Assembly: GCA_910589035.1 (NCBI GenBank)
Contig: CAJUSI010000021.1
Location: 1 to 64,000 of the forward strand
Direction: 5' to 3'
Length of the DNA: 64,000 nt
Source of the DNA: an uncultured Acetatifactor sp.
GTDB lineage: Bacteria; Bacillota; Clostridia; Lachnospirales; Lachnospiraceae
Part shown: positions 16,483 to 24,839 of the stretch, one piece after another
How the letters are laid out: each line of letters opens with the position of its first letter
Position numbering within the stretch: the stretch's first letter is position 1
Notes under the pieces: model-generated
Seen by the model: only the letters and a program-made list of their open reading frames with translations
Databases searched by the model: none
Told to the model about the DNA's origin: nothing
Made by a program: the position numbers and the translations under genes

Positions 16483-16923
16483 ATGGTTTATCCTTTCCTT
16501 TCTTTATGTCGATTCTATTATCATGATGTCAGGGCTACACTGTAAATTTAACTGATGTGCAGTATAAATTGTGTCAAAATCAATTTTAGTAATTGCCAGT
16601 GGAAATGTCAAGAATTCATTTCAAACGGATTGTTCGGATTCCCGGGTAGTTGCTTCTAACCTATTGCTTTCCCGAACGGCGTCATGTAAACTATAAGAAG
16701 TAACAGCTTCTTGTGTACCGGAACGCCCTGCTGATACCATTGCGTTCAGACCTTCCGGATAATCAGATACAGGAGCTGAAGCTGTTTTCTATGATCAGGC
16801 GTTTGAGAATGAAATCCTGCGTTTCGGGTAAAGATCCGGGATTAGATGTATGCTCCGGATCGGCTGGGACAGTCCGCACGCAGAGAACCCCGGCAGGATG
16901 CCGGAAGGCCAGGGAGGCAGAAT
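16483..16923. other. Gene-free divergent region upstream of luxS
   Basis: No supported gene. It should contain the luxS promoter on the minus strand and one for the small gene at 16924. A TTGACA on the minus strand at 16572-16577 lacks a convincing -10 partner at normal distance, so I do not call a promoter. Confidence 0.4.
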
Positions 16924-17151
16924 ATGAATGCAGCATCGATTATGAAACTGATGAGCGCAAAGAAGCAGTTCAGCGATAACCATCCCAAGTTTGAAGCCTT
17001 TATACAGGCCCTTCTTTCCAGACCCATGGAGGAGGACACAGTGATTGAGATCACAGTGACAAGACCGGGCGAAAAGCCGGTGACGGCGAACCTGAAGGTG
17101 CAGCCCTCCGACCTGGAGCTGCTGGAGGAATTAAAGGAGATGATGAAATGA
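16924..17151 (+). CDS. 75-residue protein paired with an AAA ATPase
   Basis: The peptide begins MNAASIMKLMSAKKQFSDNH and continues with HPKFEAFIQALLSRPMEEDT; the second half (VIEITVTRPGEKPVTANLKV) looks like a short beta structure. A good GGGAGGCAG site precedes it. Its stop overlaps the start of the ATPase gene by 4 bp (ATGA), so the two products are made in step and probably act together. Family not identified. Confidence 0.65.
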   Translation: MNAASIMKLMSAKKQFSDNHPKFEAFIQALLSRPMEEDTVIEITVTRPGEKPVTANLKVQPSDLELLEELKEMMK

Positions 17152-18014
17152 TATATCTATCCCGTTTTACCTTTCCCCATGTGGAGCGTGAGTACGATTT
17201 CCTCATGTCCATAAAGAGAACCTGCTACGATACCTTTTACCCCTTTCAGGTGCTGCCCAGGCATCAGCTGAGGATGCTGGACCTTGAGCCGGTGACGATT
17301 CTGTACGGCGGGAACGGATCCGGCAAAACCACGGTACTCAATATAATCGCGGAAAAGCTGGGGCTTACAAGGGATACCCCGTACAACCGGTCCGATTTCT
17401 TCGAGGACTATACCGGAATGTGCGACTTTGAAGCGCCGGGGCGCATTCCAAAGGGAAGCAGGATCATTACAAGCGACGATGTGTTTGACTTTATACTGAA
17501 TCTGAGAAGCCTGAATGACGGAATCGAACGGAAGCGGGGGGAGCTCTTCGAGGAGTATCTGGAGAACAAATACTCTCATTTTCAGATGAAATCCCTGGAG
17601 GATTATGAGCAGCTGAAAAAGTCCTACATGGCCCACACCAAAACCCAGTCCAAATACATCAGGAACAATCTGATGGACAATGTGCGGGAGCATTCCAACG
17701 GGGAGAGCGCCTGGATCTATTTTACGGAGAAGATAAAGGAAAACGGACTGTATCTTCTGGACGAGCCGGAAAACAGCCTTTCTCCCCTGAAGCAGCAGGA
17801 GCTGATGAAATTCCTGGAGGAATCCGCCCGCTTTTTCGAATGCCAGTTCATTATTTCCACCCATTCTCCCTTCCTCCTTGGCATGAGGGGAGCGAAGATC
17901 TACGATATGGACGAAGAGCCGGTGGATGTGAAGCGCTGGACGGAGCTGGAGGGCATCCGGGCTTATTTCGATTTTTTCAAGCGGCATGAGGACGAGTTTG
18001 GCAGGGGGTATTAA
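17148..18014 (+). CDS. AAA/ABC-type ATPase (OLD/RecF-like)
   Basis: A 288-residue soluble ATPase with Walker A ILYGGNGSGKTT (residues about 51-62), Walker B YLLDEPENSLSP (about 201-212) and a downstream switch histidine IISTHSPFLLGM (about 235-247). This is the layout of ABC-type AAA_21 ATPases related to ABC, RecF and OLD proteins. No nuclease or permease domain is attached. Many such proteins act in DNA repair or defence; this one is coupled to a 75-residue partner gene. Function unresolved. Confidence 0.8.
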   Translation: MIYLSRFTFPHVEREYDFLMSIKRTCYDTFYPFQVLPRHQLRMLDLEPVTILYGGNGSGKTTVLNIIAEKLGLTRDTPYNRSDFFEDYTGMCDFEAPGRIPKGSRIITSDDVFDFILNLRSLNDGIERKRGELFEEYLENKYSHFQMKSLEDYEQLKKSYMAHTKTQSKYIRNNLMDNVREHSNGESAWIYFTEKIKENGLYLLDEPENSLSPLKQQELMKFLEESARFFECQFIISTHSPFLLGMRGAKIYDMDEEPVDVKRWTELEGIRAYFDFFKRHEDEFGRGY

Positions 18015-18231
18015 GGCCTTGCCGTGCAGCCGGCAAAAGCGCCGCAAGGTTCCGGAGGACGAGTTGTCCGGAGGAATGCAGGCTGCCAGCCCCGCGCTGC
18101 ATCCGGCTCCCAATGGCTGCTGTCCTCCTCTTTGAATTATGACAGGCTGAATCCATGATGCTGGGGGCAGAAGGCCTGCAGGAGCTTTGAGAAGCACTTT
18201 GAGAATAAATATAGACGAGGTAAAGACAGGA

Positions 18232-18912
18232 ATGAGACGAAAAAGAGAAGGAGGGCAAAGCGCGAACAGTATGTACGGCTCTGCCGGCAGGGACAGCACG
18301 GACAGAAAGACTTCTGTAAAGATATTTGCCGCAATGACAATGGCGATTATCGGAATTGCCCTTCTGGCAGGAAACTGGAGTCTTTTCTGGATTTCCATAA
18401 AGCCCGGCTTTGATGTGGAATATCTGTTGGACAACGGTGCCAGGGAAGGAATGCATGTATCCGGAAGGGTTCCCTATACTTATGATTGTTTCGCCAGTAT
18501 GGGGGATTATGATGACACGCATGTCAGCTCATATTATTATGCTCTTCCCGCTGCAGAGGGAATGATAATTCTGAACATACCTCCGCAGAAGCAGAAGGAT
18601 ATGGAAAAGCTGATGGAGGAGACAAATTCATATCTGGGCGGTGGCGGCTGGCCTGTATCCCAGGTGCCTATTGAGGGCTATGTGACCAAAGCCCAGGGAA
18701 GGCTGCCTTATCTGCTGTCCCAGTATATGCTGGAAATCGGGTATACTCAGGAGGAAATCGACGCCATGGGTCAGCCGCTGATGATCCAGTATGATGCGGA
18801 GAAAATGCAGAAGGCCAGGATTTATGCGCCCGTAGGCGTGATTTTGCTGGCGCTGGAGGTATTGCTGATTGTGATTCCCATAGTTGTGAGAAAGCTGCGA
18901 GACTCCGATTGA
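18232..18912 (+). CDS. Two-span membrane protein, distant DUF6709-like
   Basis: Membrane segments lie near residues 30-52 and near the C-terminus (IYAPVGVILLALEVLLIVIP). An extracellular domain of about 140 residues lies between. The segment IGYTQEEIDAMGQPLMIQYD directly before the second span resembles GFTDAEIDAAIIPYYIQ at the same place in the protein at 45317-46417, suggesting a shared ancestor. The start is uncertain: ATG 18232 (AGG nearby) or TTG 18187 (AGGAG close). Function unknown. Confidence 0.65.
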   Translation: MRRKREGGQSANSMYGSAGRDSTDRKTSVKIFAAMTMAIIGIALLAGNWSLFWISIKPGFDVEYLLDNGAREGMHVSGRVPYTYDCFASMGDYDDTHVSSYYYALPAAEGMIILNIPPQKQKDMEKLMEETNSYLGGGGWPVSQVPIEGYVTKAQGRLPYLLSQYMLEIGYTQEEIDAMGQPLMIQYDAEKMQKARIYAPVGVILLALEVLLIVIPIVVRKLRDSD

Positions 18913-19263
18913 GTGAATTGGCAGGGATTCCATTGACTTTTGGCCTGTTGAGACATAAACTGGACTAAAAGGCATTTATTGAGCAATGGTGCGTACGCAT
19001 TTTTGTATGGAGGGCGGGCTGCATCTATCGGAACGGAACGCCCCTGCTGGAAATCAGGCGCAGCCTGTTTATTTATGTGGGAGGCAGCTTTCAGCCGCAG
19101 ATATCACGAGATTTTCCATTCCTTACCGGAAAGGCGGAATGATCAGAAGGCCGATATATATATTAATTTCAATTTCCGCTGCAAAAACGGAAGCTTAAAA
19201 GGCCTGGGAAATGCGGTTCAAAGACCCGGGAGATTATAAAAATAACATGGAGGAAGGAAGATT
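18913..19263. other. Gene-free stretch
   Basis: Two overlapping plus-strand frames exist here, but neither has a good start site or protein-like content. I see no repeat or hairpin of note. GGAGGAAGGAAG at its end is the binding site of the next gene. Confidence 0.4.
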
Positions 19264-19677
19264 ATGAGCTACGATTTAATGGTTTTTGAAAAGACCAAAG
19301 CGCCTGCCAACAGGAAGGATTTTATGGCATGGTTCGAAAAGCAGGTGGAATGGGGCGAGGACCACGATTACGCAAGCATTCATGTGTCCTCTCCTGCCCT
19401 GCAGAATTGGTTTATGGAAATGAAGGAAACATTTCCGCCCATGAACGGGGAATATGCCCCCGATCCTGAACTTCTGGATGAGGACGAGAACCTGGAAAGC
19501 CATACGGTGGATTACTGCATCGGACGGGATGTGATTTACGCTGCGTTCGCGTGGTCGGCGGCGGAGGAGGCCTATGAGCTGATGCGGGAACTGGCGGAAA
19601 AGCATGGGGTAGGATTTTTTAATGTAAGCGCAGATAACGGCGAGATTATCCTGCCGGACGGGACCGCGATGGCATAA
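19264..19677 (+). CDS. Small acidic protein of the MSYDL type
   Basis: A 137-residue soluble protein beginning MSYDLMVFEKTKAPANRKDF and ending in VGFFNVSADNGEIILPDG. Proteins with this MSYDL start and C-terminal GFFNVS pattern are widespread, uncharacterised, and often found beside toxin-immunity loci, but that role is not shown here. Strong site GGAGGAAGGAAG. The next gene follows 71 bp on and is likely cotranscribed. Confidence 0.7.
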   Translation: MSYDLMVFEKTKAPANRKDFMAWFEKQVEWGEDHDYASIHVSSPALQNWFMEMKETFPPMNGEYAPDPELLDEDENLESHTVDYCIGRDVIYAAFAWSAAEEAYELMRELAEKHGVGFFNVSADNGEIILPDGTAMA

Positions 19678-19748
19678 TGCCAGGATCATTTGGCGGGACG
19701 GAACCGCGATGGCATGATGCTTGCTTCAGATAAAACAGGAGGTGCGAA

Positions 19749-20648
19749 ATGAAATCAACGGAAAAGCGAAAAACCGATAAAGCTTTCAAGCAGGATCTGT
19801 CAAATGAGAAAGGCCGGCATCCCGGCGGCCCCTTCATCATTCAGATGCTGTTCAAAGAGAGTGTGCCCATGCCGGACAAGGCAGAGATGACCGCTGTGAT
19901 GAAGAAGCACATGGGAGCTGTGGAGTGTTTCTGCCACGATGAAAAGACGGCGGGCTTTGCCGCCCTGGAGCATATTGCGGAATTCAAAGACGGCAAGGCT
20001 CCGGTGCAGCTTATGGTGATGGGCGCTTCCCGGTTCGAGGGGGAGGGCTTCGACGCCTTTACCATGAGCCAGATGTGGGACTGCATGGAGGACAGGGAGC
20101 GGATCTTTCGGGAGTGCCGGTATCAGGTGGTGGCAGTGGATATGCTGGCGGCAGCGCTTCCGGCCCTGGAGCGGGCAAACCTGGACGCCGACTTTCTGGA
20201 TGCCCTTGCGGAGCTGTACCCTGACTGTGAGGCATTCTATTTTCCGAACTGTGGCAAGCTGTTTCCTGCGGAGTATGTGCGCTCCCATCAGATAAAAGGC
20301 CCGGACCGTTTTATCCGTTTCGGTGTCAATGTCCGTTTTTTCAATATCGAGGGGACGGAGGACAAGCTGATAGATACCCTTGGCATGGATACTCTGTTTC
20401 TGCCGGATCTGCAGTACCATTTTCACGGCATGGATCCCAACTGGGTAGTAAACCATGCCTACAATGTGGCGTCTTATCTCCTGGTCAATGACAATCCTGT
20501 CGAGAGCGGGGAGACCGTGGACGGCATCGAAAAGGGGCAGATGAGCCGCCGTGTACAATGGAAATGCCAGTATGAGGAGGCTCTGGTCCAGCCGCCCAGG
20601 GAGGTGCTTGACATCAATATGGGGGAGTACGCCTCAGGAGGGCGATAA
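19749..20648 (+). CDS. DUF4261 domain protein
   Basis: A 299-residue soluble protein. After a charged N-terminal stretch of about 25 residues, it carries a DUF4261-like region: IIQMLFKESVPMPD, MTAVMKKHMG, and a second half with FGVNVRFFNIEGTEDKLIDT and LGMDTLFLPDLQYHFHGMDP. The family has no known activity. The site AGGAGGTGCGAA is well placed. It follows the MSYDL-type gene. Confidence 0.75.
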   Translation: MKSTEKRKTDKAFKQDLSNEKGRHPGGPFIIQMLFKESVPMPDKAEMTAVMKKHMGAVECFCHDEKTAGFAALEHIAEFKDGKAPVQLMVMGASRFEGEGFDAFTMSQMWDCMEDRERIFRECRYQVVAVDMLAAALPALERANLDADFLDALAELYPDCEAFYFPNCGKLFPAEYVRSHQIKGPDRFIRFGVNVRFFNIEGTEDKLIDTLGMDTLFLPDLQYHFHGMDPNWVVNHAYNVASYLLVNDNPVESGETVDGIEKGQMSRRVQWKCQYEEALVQPPREVLDINMGEYASGGR

Positions 20649-20753
20649 TCCTGCCGATGATTTGCAGGAGCGCAGAATATAATCCTGCCCGCATATTATC
20701 AGAGTCCACCGATCAGGAACCGTATACCTGAAGGTTCCCGCAGAAGATATTTC

Positions 20754-20782
20754 TTGCCAATCCCGGTCGAATATGTTATAGT
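20754..20782 (+). promoter_or_regulatory. Promoter of the transporter/Fur operon
   Basis: TTGCCA at 20754 and TATAGT at 20777 are 17 bp apart. Transcription should start near 20789, inside the palindrome just downstream. Confidence 0.6.
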
Positions 20783-20787
20783 TCTAA

Positions 20788-20810
20788 ATGCAAATGAGTT
20801 GCATTTGCAT
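20788..20810. promoter_or_regulatory. Fur-family operator (perfect 9-5-9 palindrome)
   Basis: ATGCAAATG-AGTTG-CATTTGCAT is a perfect 9-bp inverted repeat around a 5-bp centre and resembles metal-regulator boxes of the Fur/Zur/PerR group. It covers the predicted transcription start, so binding would block transcription. A Fur-family gene lies about 1.3 kb downstream in the same direction, making autoregulation likely. Confidence 0.65.
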
Positions 20811-20814
20811 CATG

Positions 20815-20945
20815 GTGGGGACATTCCCCGATGCTTGTATCGCGCAAACTTGCACCGAACTAAGTGAGGTTAGGGCGAATACCCCGCTCCTGCTAAGCAG
20901 GAGGCAAACAGCCTTGTGGCGTTTGAGTGCCTGAACCGGGGAAGT
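20815..20945 (+). repeat. Hairpin-rich intergenic element, copy A
   Basis: Contains GGGGACATTCCCC, GATGCTTGTATC, GTGAGGTTAGGGCGAATACC and GCTCCTGCTAAGCAGGAGGC, each able to fold or match the same blocks in copies near 27420 and 44712. It lies in the 5' leader of the transporter mRNA, after the operator. Confidence 0.7.
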
Positions 20946-21032
20946 TTATTTTAGAACAGAATTCGGAATGGGATAACAGGAAGCCAATTACCATGGCATG
21001 GCACAGGGCGGTAAGACGGGGAGGCTGCAGAT

Positions 21033-21875
21033 ATGCTGCATATCATTGAAGATTCCGTATTGGACAGCGCAAGGCTGATTCCTTTTTTATTTGTGACTTA
21101 TCTGGCAATGGAATATCTGGAACACAGGACGGGGGAGAGGCTGCATAAGCTGGTGGAGGGAGCAGGCAGGGTAGGCCCTGTGGCCGGCGGGCTGCTGGGG
21201 ATGGTGCCTCAGTGCGGTTTTTCCGCGGCGGCGGCAAATCTCTACGCGGGGAGGGTTATCACGCTGGGAACACTGGCGGCGATCTTTCTCTCCACATCGG
21301 ACGAGATGCTGCCTGTTCTGCTGTCCGAGAGAGCATCCGTGGGAATTATTTTGAAAATTCTGCTGGCAAAGGCTGTCTATGGCATGACGGCGGGACTGGC
21401 CATCGACTTTGTGCTTCGTAAGAAGAAAGCCGTAATTCCCGGGGAGATCCATGATATCTGCCAACAGGAGCGCTGCCATTGCGAGAAGGGGATTCTGCGG
21501 TCGGCGCTGTCCCACACGGTACAGATCGCCTTCTTTATCCTGACCGTATCCATTGCCCTGAATCTGCTGCTGCATTTTGTGGGGGAAGAGGCGCTGGCCG
21601 GTCTGATTCTAAACAGACCCATAGCCGGGCCCATGCTGTCCGGACTTGTGGGGCTGATTCCCAACTGCGCCGGTTCCGTGGTGATTACGCAGCTGTATCT
21701 GGAGGGAGCCATGGGCCTGGGCGCCGCCATGGCGGGACTGCTTGCGGGTTCCGGCGTAGGGCTGCTGGTGTTGTTCCGGGTCAACCATAACCGGCGGGAG
21801 AATCTGAAGATACTGGCGCTGCTCTATTGCCTTGGCGCGGCGGCCGGGATTGTGATCGGAATGTGCGGTTTTTAG
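21033..21875 (+). CDS. Putative manganese/arsenic efflux-type transporter (ArsP-like)
   Basis: A 280-residue protein with eight or more membrane segments in two related halves. Each half has a proline/asparagine-cysteine motif (GLLGMVPQCGFSAAAANLYA and GLVGLIPNCAGSVVITQLYL). A central cytosolic loop is rich in Cys and His (DICQQERCHCEKG, residues about 145-157), which suggests metal handling. This is the architecture of the ArsP_2/putative manganese transporter family. Context (Fur-type operator, Fur-family gene downstream) supports metal transport. The substrate is not decided by sequence. Confidence 0.75.
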   Translation: MLHIIEDSVLDSARLIPFLFVTYLAMEYLEHRTGERLHKLVEGAGRVGPVAGGLLGMVPQCGFSAAAANLYAGRVITLGTLAAIFLSTSDEMLPVLLSERASVGIILKILLAKAVYGMTAGLAIDFVLRKKKAVIPGEIHDICQQERCHCEKGILRSALSHTVQIAFFILTVSIALNLLLHFVGEEALAGLILNRPIAGPMLSGLVGLIPNCAGSVVITQLYLEGAMGLGAAMAGLLAGSGVGLLVLFRVNHNRRENLKILALLYCLGAAAGIVIGMCGF

Positions 21876-21941
21876 ATGCTTAACAGGGAAATTAAGAATA
21901 AACTTCATTTTCTGAGAACGGATTATATTTGCGGAGATCAT

Positions 21942-22072
21942 GATAGACTCCAGAAATTCAGACAGGCAAAACCAGGATTCTGATAAAACAGGGAGCAGGA
22001 AAAGAGGGGGAACCGGTGAAAAAGGTTCCCAAGAAGCTCTACAGAAAGCGGAAGAGATTCCGAGAGTATATC
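21942..22072. repeat. Inverted-repeat element, family II, copy 1
   Basis: About 130 bp ending GATTCCGAGAGTATATC, with a degraded matching start GATAGACTCCAGAAATTC. It is about 85-90% alike over its length to 36141-36271, sharing CAGACAGGCAAAACCAG and GGGGGAACCGGTGAAAAAGG. It sits between the transporter and fur-like genes. Confidence 0.8.
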
Positions 22073-22097
22073 ATGAGGAAATGGAAGGGTCGGTAAA

Positions 22098-22583
22098 GTG
22101 GACAGGACGAGGAAGATTAACCTGCAGGAGACGCCCTATGCGGATTGCGGTGAGGAAATTGAATATCCGGAAGGCATGAAATGGACCAGACAGAGGAAGA
22201 GCGTATACCGGGTGCTCTGGCAGGCGGCAGAGCCCTTAAGCGCCATACAGATTTATAATCGGCTGGGGAGACAGGAGGAGAGCGGGGAATATGCGGTTTC
22301 CACCATATACCGGATTCTGGCCGCATTTGAGGAAAAGGGACTGCTGGAGAAGACCGCCTGGATGGAGGAGGGCAGGGGACTGTATGCACTGATCCGGGGA
22401 GGGCACACCCACTATGCGGTCTGCCTGGAATGCCGCAGAAGATTCCCCCTGCAGAGCTGCCCCTTTTCCCACATCCATCTGGAAAAGGAGATGGGAGAAT
22501 TCACCGTCACGGGGCATAAACTGGAGCTGTACGGATACTGCAGAAACTGTCGGGAAGCCCGGGCCAGTGAACCATCGGAGTGA
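22098..22583 (+). CDS. Fur-family metal-dependent repressor
   Basis: A 161-residue regulator. Winged-helix DNA-binding domain near residues 27-85 (MKWTRQRKSVYRVLWQAAEP and STIYRILAAFEEKGLLEK). The dimer/metal domain has HTHYAVCLECRRRF and YCRNCREA, giving two CxxC pairs of the structural zinc site, and HIHLEKEMGEFTVTGHKLEL. The start is a GTG with GGAAGGG upstream. An operator-like palindrome precedes the operon. Fur, Zur, Mur and PerR types cannot be separated safely by eye; the transporter context suggests a divalent metal. Confidence 0.85.
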   Translation: MDRTRKINLQETPYADCGEEIEYPEGMKWTRQRKSVYRVLWQAAEPLSAIQIYNRLGRQEESGEYAVSTIYRILAAFEEKGLLEKTAWMEEGRGLYALIRGGHTHYAVCLECRRRFPLQSCPFSHIHLEKEMGEFTVTGHKLELYGYCRNCREARASEPSE

Positions 22584-22653
22584 GGCAGGCATGTGTTTCA
22601 AAAAATGCTTTCGCGAAAAATTAAAAATTTTTAAAGAATTATTGAAAAAACAC

Positions 22654-22682
22654 TTGCATTTATGAAAATAATATACTATAAT
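22654..22682 (+). promoter_or_regulatory. Sigma-A promoter of tRNA-Lys
   Basis: TTGCAT at 22654 and TATAAT at 22677, spaced by 17 bp, in strongly AT-rich DNA. Confidence 0.8.
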
Positions 22683-22733
22683 CTATTTTGTTGTTGCAAG
22701 AGAGATTTTCTTCAACACACGGCAGATGAAAAT

Positions 22734-22806
22734 GCGCCGCTAGCTCAGTTGGTAGAGCACCTGACTCTTAATCAGGGTGTCCAGGGTTCGAGCCCCTGGC
22801 GGCGCA
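22734..22806 (+). tRNA. tRNA-Lys (anticodon CTT)
   Basis: Acceptor arms GCGCCGC/GCGGCGC, D-arm GCTC..GGTAGAGC, anticodon stem CCTGA/TCAGG with loop CTCTTAA, and T-arm CCAGGGTTCGAGCCCCTGG. No encoded CCA. Monocistronic with its own promoter and terminator. Confidence 0.95.
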
Positions 22807-22813
22807 CTTGAAG

Positions 22814-22857
22814 GAACTGTTTTTGAGGCCTTGAGCCTTGGGGGCGGTTCTTTTTTT
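22814..22857 (+). terminator. Terminator of tRNA-Lys
   Basis: GAACTGTTTTTGAGGC pairs along its full length, using G-U pairs, with GCCTTGGGGGCGGTTC, followed by seven T residues. Confidence 0.85.
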
Positions 22858-23051
22858 GTGCCGGGAAGGGGCGGAAATACGGCATTTCTTCCGGTTTTAA
22901 TCTCTCCGGGTCTAATTCCTCGCAGCTCTGCTGCGGGGAATTTCATTGTAAATAGAAAGAAGTGGCAGAATACTTTCATGAATCAGAGCGGCATATAAAG
23001 TCATGGAATCAGGGCATACAACAGGAAATGTAGAGCTTTGGGACATGCCAG

Positions 23052-23226
23052 AGCGTGTTTGAAAATTCATTCCCGCCATCTGCACGCTCCACTTTGCGTG
23101 ATTTTTGGGCCAAACTCAGGTTACATAGCCCACTATGTGCCCTTCATTTTACCAATCATCTATAAGATGATTTAATCTCCCGCAAATTGTGACGCACATC
23201 TGGCAGAAAGCAATTTTCAACACGCT
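23052..23226. mobile_element. MITE-like element, family III
   Basis: About 175 bp bounded by imperfect terminal inverted repeats of about 33 bp. The left end is AGCGTGTTTGAAAATT, the right end AATTTTCAACACGCT, and the inner parts (CGCCATCTGCAC / GCACATCTGGC) also pair. No coding capacity. It is a non-autonomous transposon remnant; the parent IS is not identified. Confidence 0.75.
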
Positions 23227-23442
23227 ATAGAGGATCTCTTTAATATGATGACATTGTTGGATGATGAACAGATTTTGGATGCATACGCAGAAGATATTAA
23301 AAATTGTCCATGGTATGAATGCTGTCAGCTTTCAGACAGCTGGCTGCAGCTCTCCGGCCGGTAACCAATGAAATTATAGGTACATTGTAGAATATAATGG
23401 ATATTGGGATTAAGGTGCCGCCGTTCCTGCTCCCGATGGCAA

Positions 23443-23542
23443 GGAATTGTCTACAAATAACCGCTACGAGTTGAAAGCCGCTTTTCTTGTATTTCTGAGC
23501 TTTAACCTAAAGAAATCGTAGCAGTTATGTTCCGACAGTTCC
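23443..23542. mobile_element. MITE-like element, family I, copy 1
   Basis: 100 bp with 27-bp terminal inverted repeats (23443-23469 and 23516-23542) matching at about 22 positions; ends GGAATTGTC and GACAGTTCC. The termini share the TGTCGG(A/G)A core with the elements at 45203 and 46599. Between 23227 and the amidase start at 23622 there is otherwise only a doubtful 39-codon frame at 23245. Confidence 0.6.
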
Positions 23543-23621
23543 TAAGCATATCCGGCGAAGAGCGGAGGAGAAGGCGGAAATTTTAGATTTAAAGGAAAAC
23601 GGAATAGGGAGAACAAGTACA

Positions 23622-24599
23622 ATGGCAAAGAAGATCATAGCACTTGACGCAGGTCACGGTATGGGGACATTGGGCAAGCGGTGCCTGAAAAGCATCGATC
23701 CGGCCCAGACCCGGGAATGGTACCTGAATGACAGGATTGCAGATCTGGTGGAGGAGGATCTGAAAAAGAATTATGACTGCACTGTTCTGCGTGTGGACGA
23801 TACCACCGGGACAAAGGATATCAGCCTGTCCGCCAGGGTAAAGGCGGCCAACAATGCAAAGGCGGACTTTTATATGAGTATCCACCACAATGCCGGGATT
23901 AACGGCGGAGCCGGCGGCGGGACGGTAGTATTTTACTATAACGATGCGGAGATGCGGGCAAAGGCGCAGCGCCTTTATAAAGCAGTAACAGCTCGGACCG
24001 GCCTGATTGGCAACCGGAGCAGCAAGGTGGCGGTGGGTGACCTTTACGTGATCAGGTATACCACCATGCCGGCCCTGCTGCTGGAAAATGGCTTTATGGA
24101 TTCCACCCACGACACGCCGGTCATCTTGACTGCAGCCCACGCCGGGAAGACGGCGCAGGGGATCGTGGATTTCCTGGCCAAAGAGCTGGGGCTCAGCAAA
24201 AAGGATTCGGCGCAGGATATTCCCGTACCTGATAAGCCGCAGGAGAACGGACCTTATATTACCGTGAACAAGGGAGATACGCTTTCCGGAATCGGGAAGA
24301 GGCTGGGAGTGGCGTGGAAGGACATTGCAGACCTGAACGGCTTTGTAAGCCCATACACGCTCCGCAGCGGCCAGAAACTGCGCATACCGTCAAAAGCATC
24401 CGCGCAGCCGTATTATCCGGCATATACCAGCAAAAAGACCACTCTGGCAGTAGCATTGACCAGTCTGGGAATCAGCAGCTCCTATTCCTTCCGGGTGAAG
24501 ATCGCCAAGGCAAACGGTATCACCGGATATCTCGGCACTGCGGCGCAGAATACCAGGATGTACAATCTGCTGGCGGCCGGGCTGCTTAAGCGGGTATAG
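23622..24599 (+). CDS. N-acetylmuramoyl-L-alanine amidase, endolysin-like, with LysM
   Basis: Product of 325 residues. Residues about 4-180 are an Amidase_3 zinc hydrolase that cuts the MurNAc-L-Ala bond: zinc ligands in LDAGHG, in an early Glu and in SIHHNA, and the catalytic ALLLENGF. A LysM peptidoglycan-binding repeat (YITVNKGDTLSGIGKRLG, about 208-252) follows, then a C-terminal module (TLAVALTSLGISSSYSFRVK...NGITGYLGTAAQNTRMYNLL) typical of phage endolysins of Clostridia. There is no signal peptide, as for an endolysin, yet no holin or phage gene is nearby, so it is a solitary phage-derived lysin or a spore/mother-cell hydrolase. The RBS is weak. Confidence 0.85.
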   Translation: MAKKIIALDAGHGMGTLGKRCLKSIDPAQTREWYLNDRIADLVEEDLKKNYDCTVLRVDDTTGTKDISLSARVKAANNAKADFYMSIHHNAGINGGAGGGTVVFYYNDAEMRAKAQRLYKAVTARTGLIGNRSSKVAVGDLYVIRYTTMPALLLENGFMDSTHDTPVILTAAHAGKTAQGIVDFLAKELGLSKKDSAQDIPVPDKPQENGPYITVNKGDTLSGIGKRLGVAWKDIADLNGFVSPYTLRSGQKLRIPSKASAQPYYPAYTSKKTTLAVALTSLGISSSYSFRVKIAKANGITGYLGTAAQNTRMYNLLAAGLLKRV

Positions 24600-24614
24600 T
24601 TGCGACGTCGCAAC
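24599..24614. repeat. Perfect 16-bp palindrome at the end of the amidase gene
   Basis: GTTGCGACGTCGCAAC starts on the last base of the amidase stop codon. Without a loop it is better as a protein-binding site than a terminator. Confidence 0.6.
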
Positions 24615-24839
24615 GGACGGATGCTTTCCTTCTCATAAACAATATGTCCGCCGAGAGCCTGCTTGAATTTCTTTAGCTGATGACAGTACGATAGCGGATG
24701 CTATATATTTAATGGTTAAATCATGCAAATATAACGGACACGTTTTGTGTATTTTTATGTAGCGGACATACAGAAAACAAGATATTGTCTATGGGAAGGA
24801 GGATATGATAAAATGACATATCCGGTTGCATATATAACA

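Noticed and set aside
16554..16577. luxS promoter with minus-strand TTGACA
   Set aside because: No acceptable -10 at 16-19 bp.
18979..19239. Short plus-strand frames between 18912 and 19264
   Set aside because: No start signals, no protein-like composition.
20815..20945. Cobalamin or other known riboswitch in the transporter leader
   Set aside because: Some GGG.CGAAT.CCCCGC blocks look superficially similar to a cobalamin core, but the B12 box and GCCACUG-type loop are absent, and two other copies do not precede transport genes.
23245..23364. 39-codon frame MMTLLDDEQILDAYAEDIKN after the MITE
   Set aside because: Possibly the end of a broken gene, but too short and not recognisable; RBS weak.
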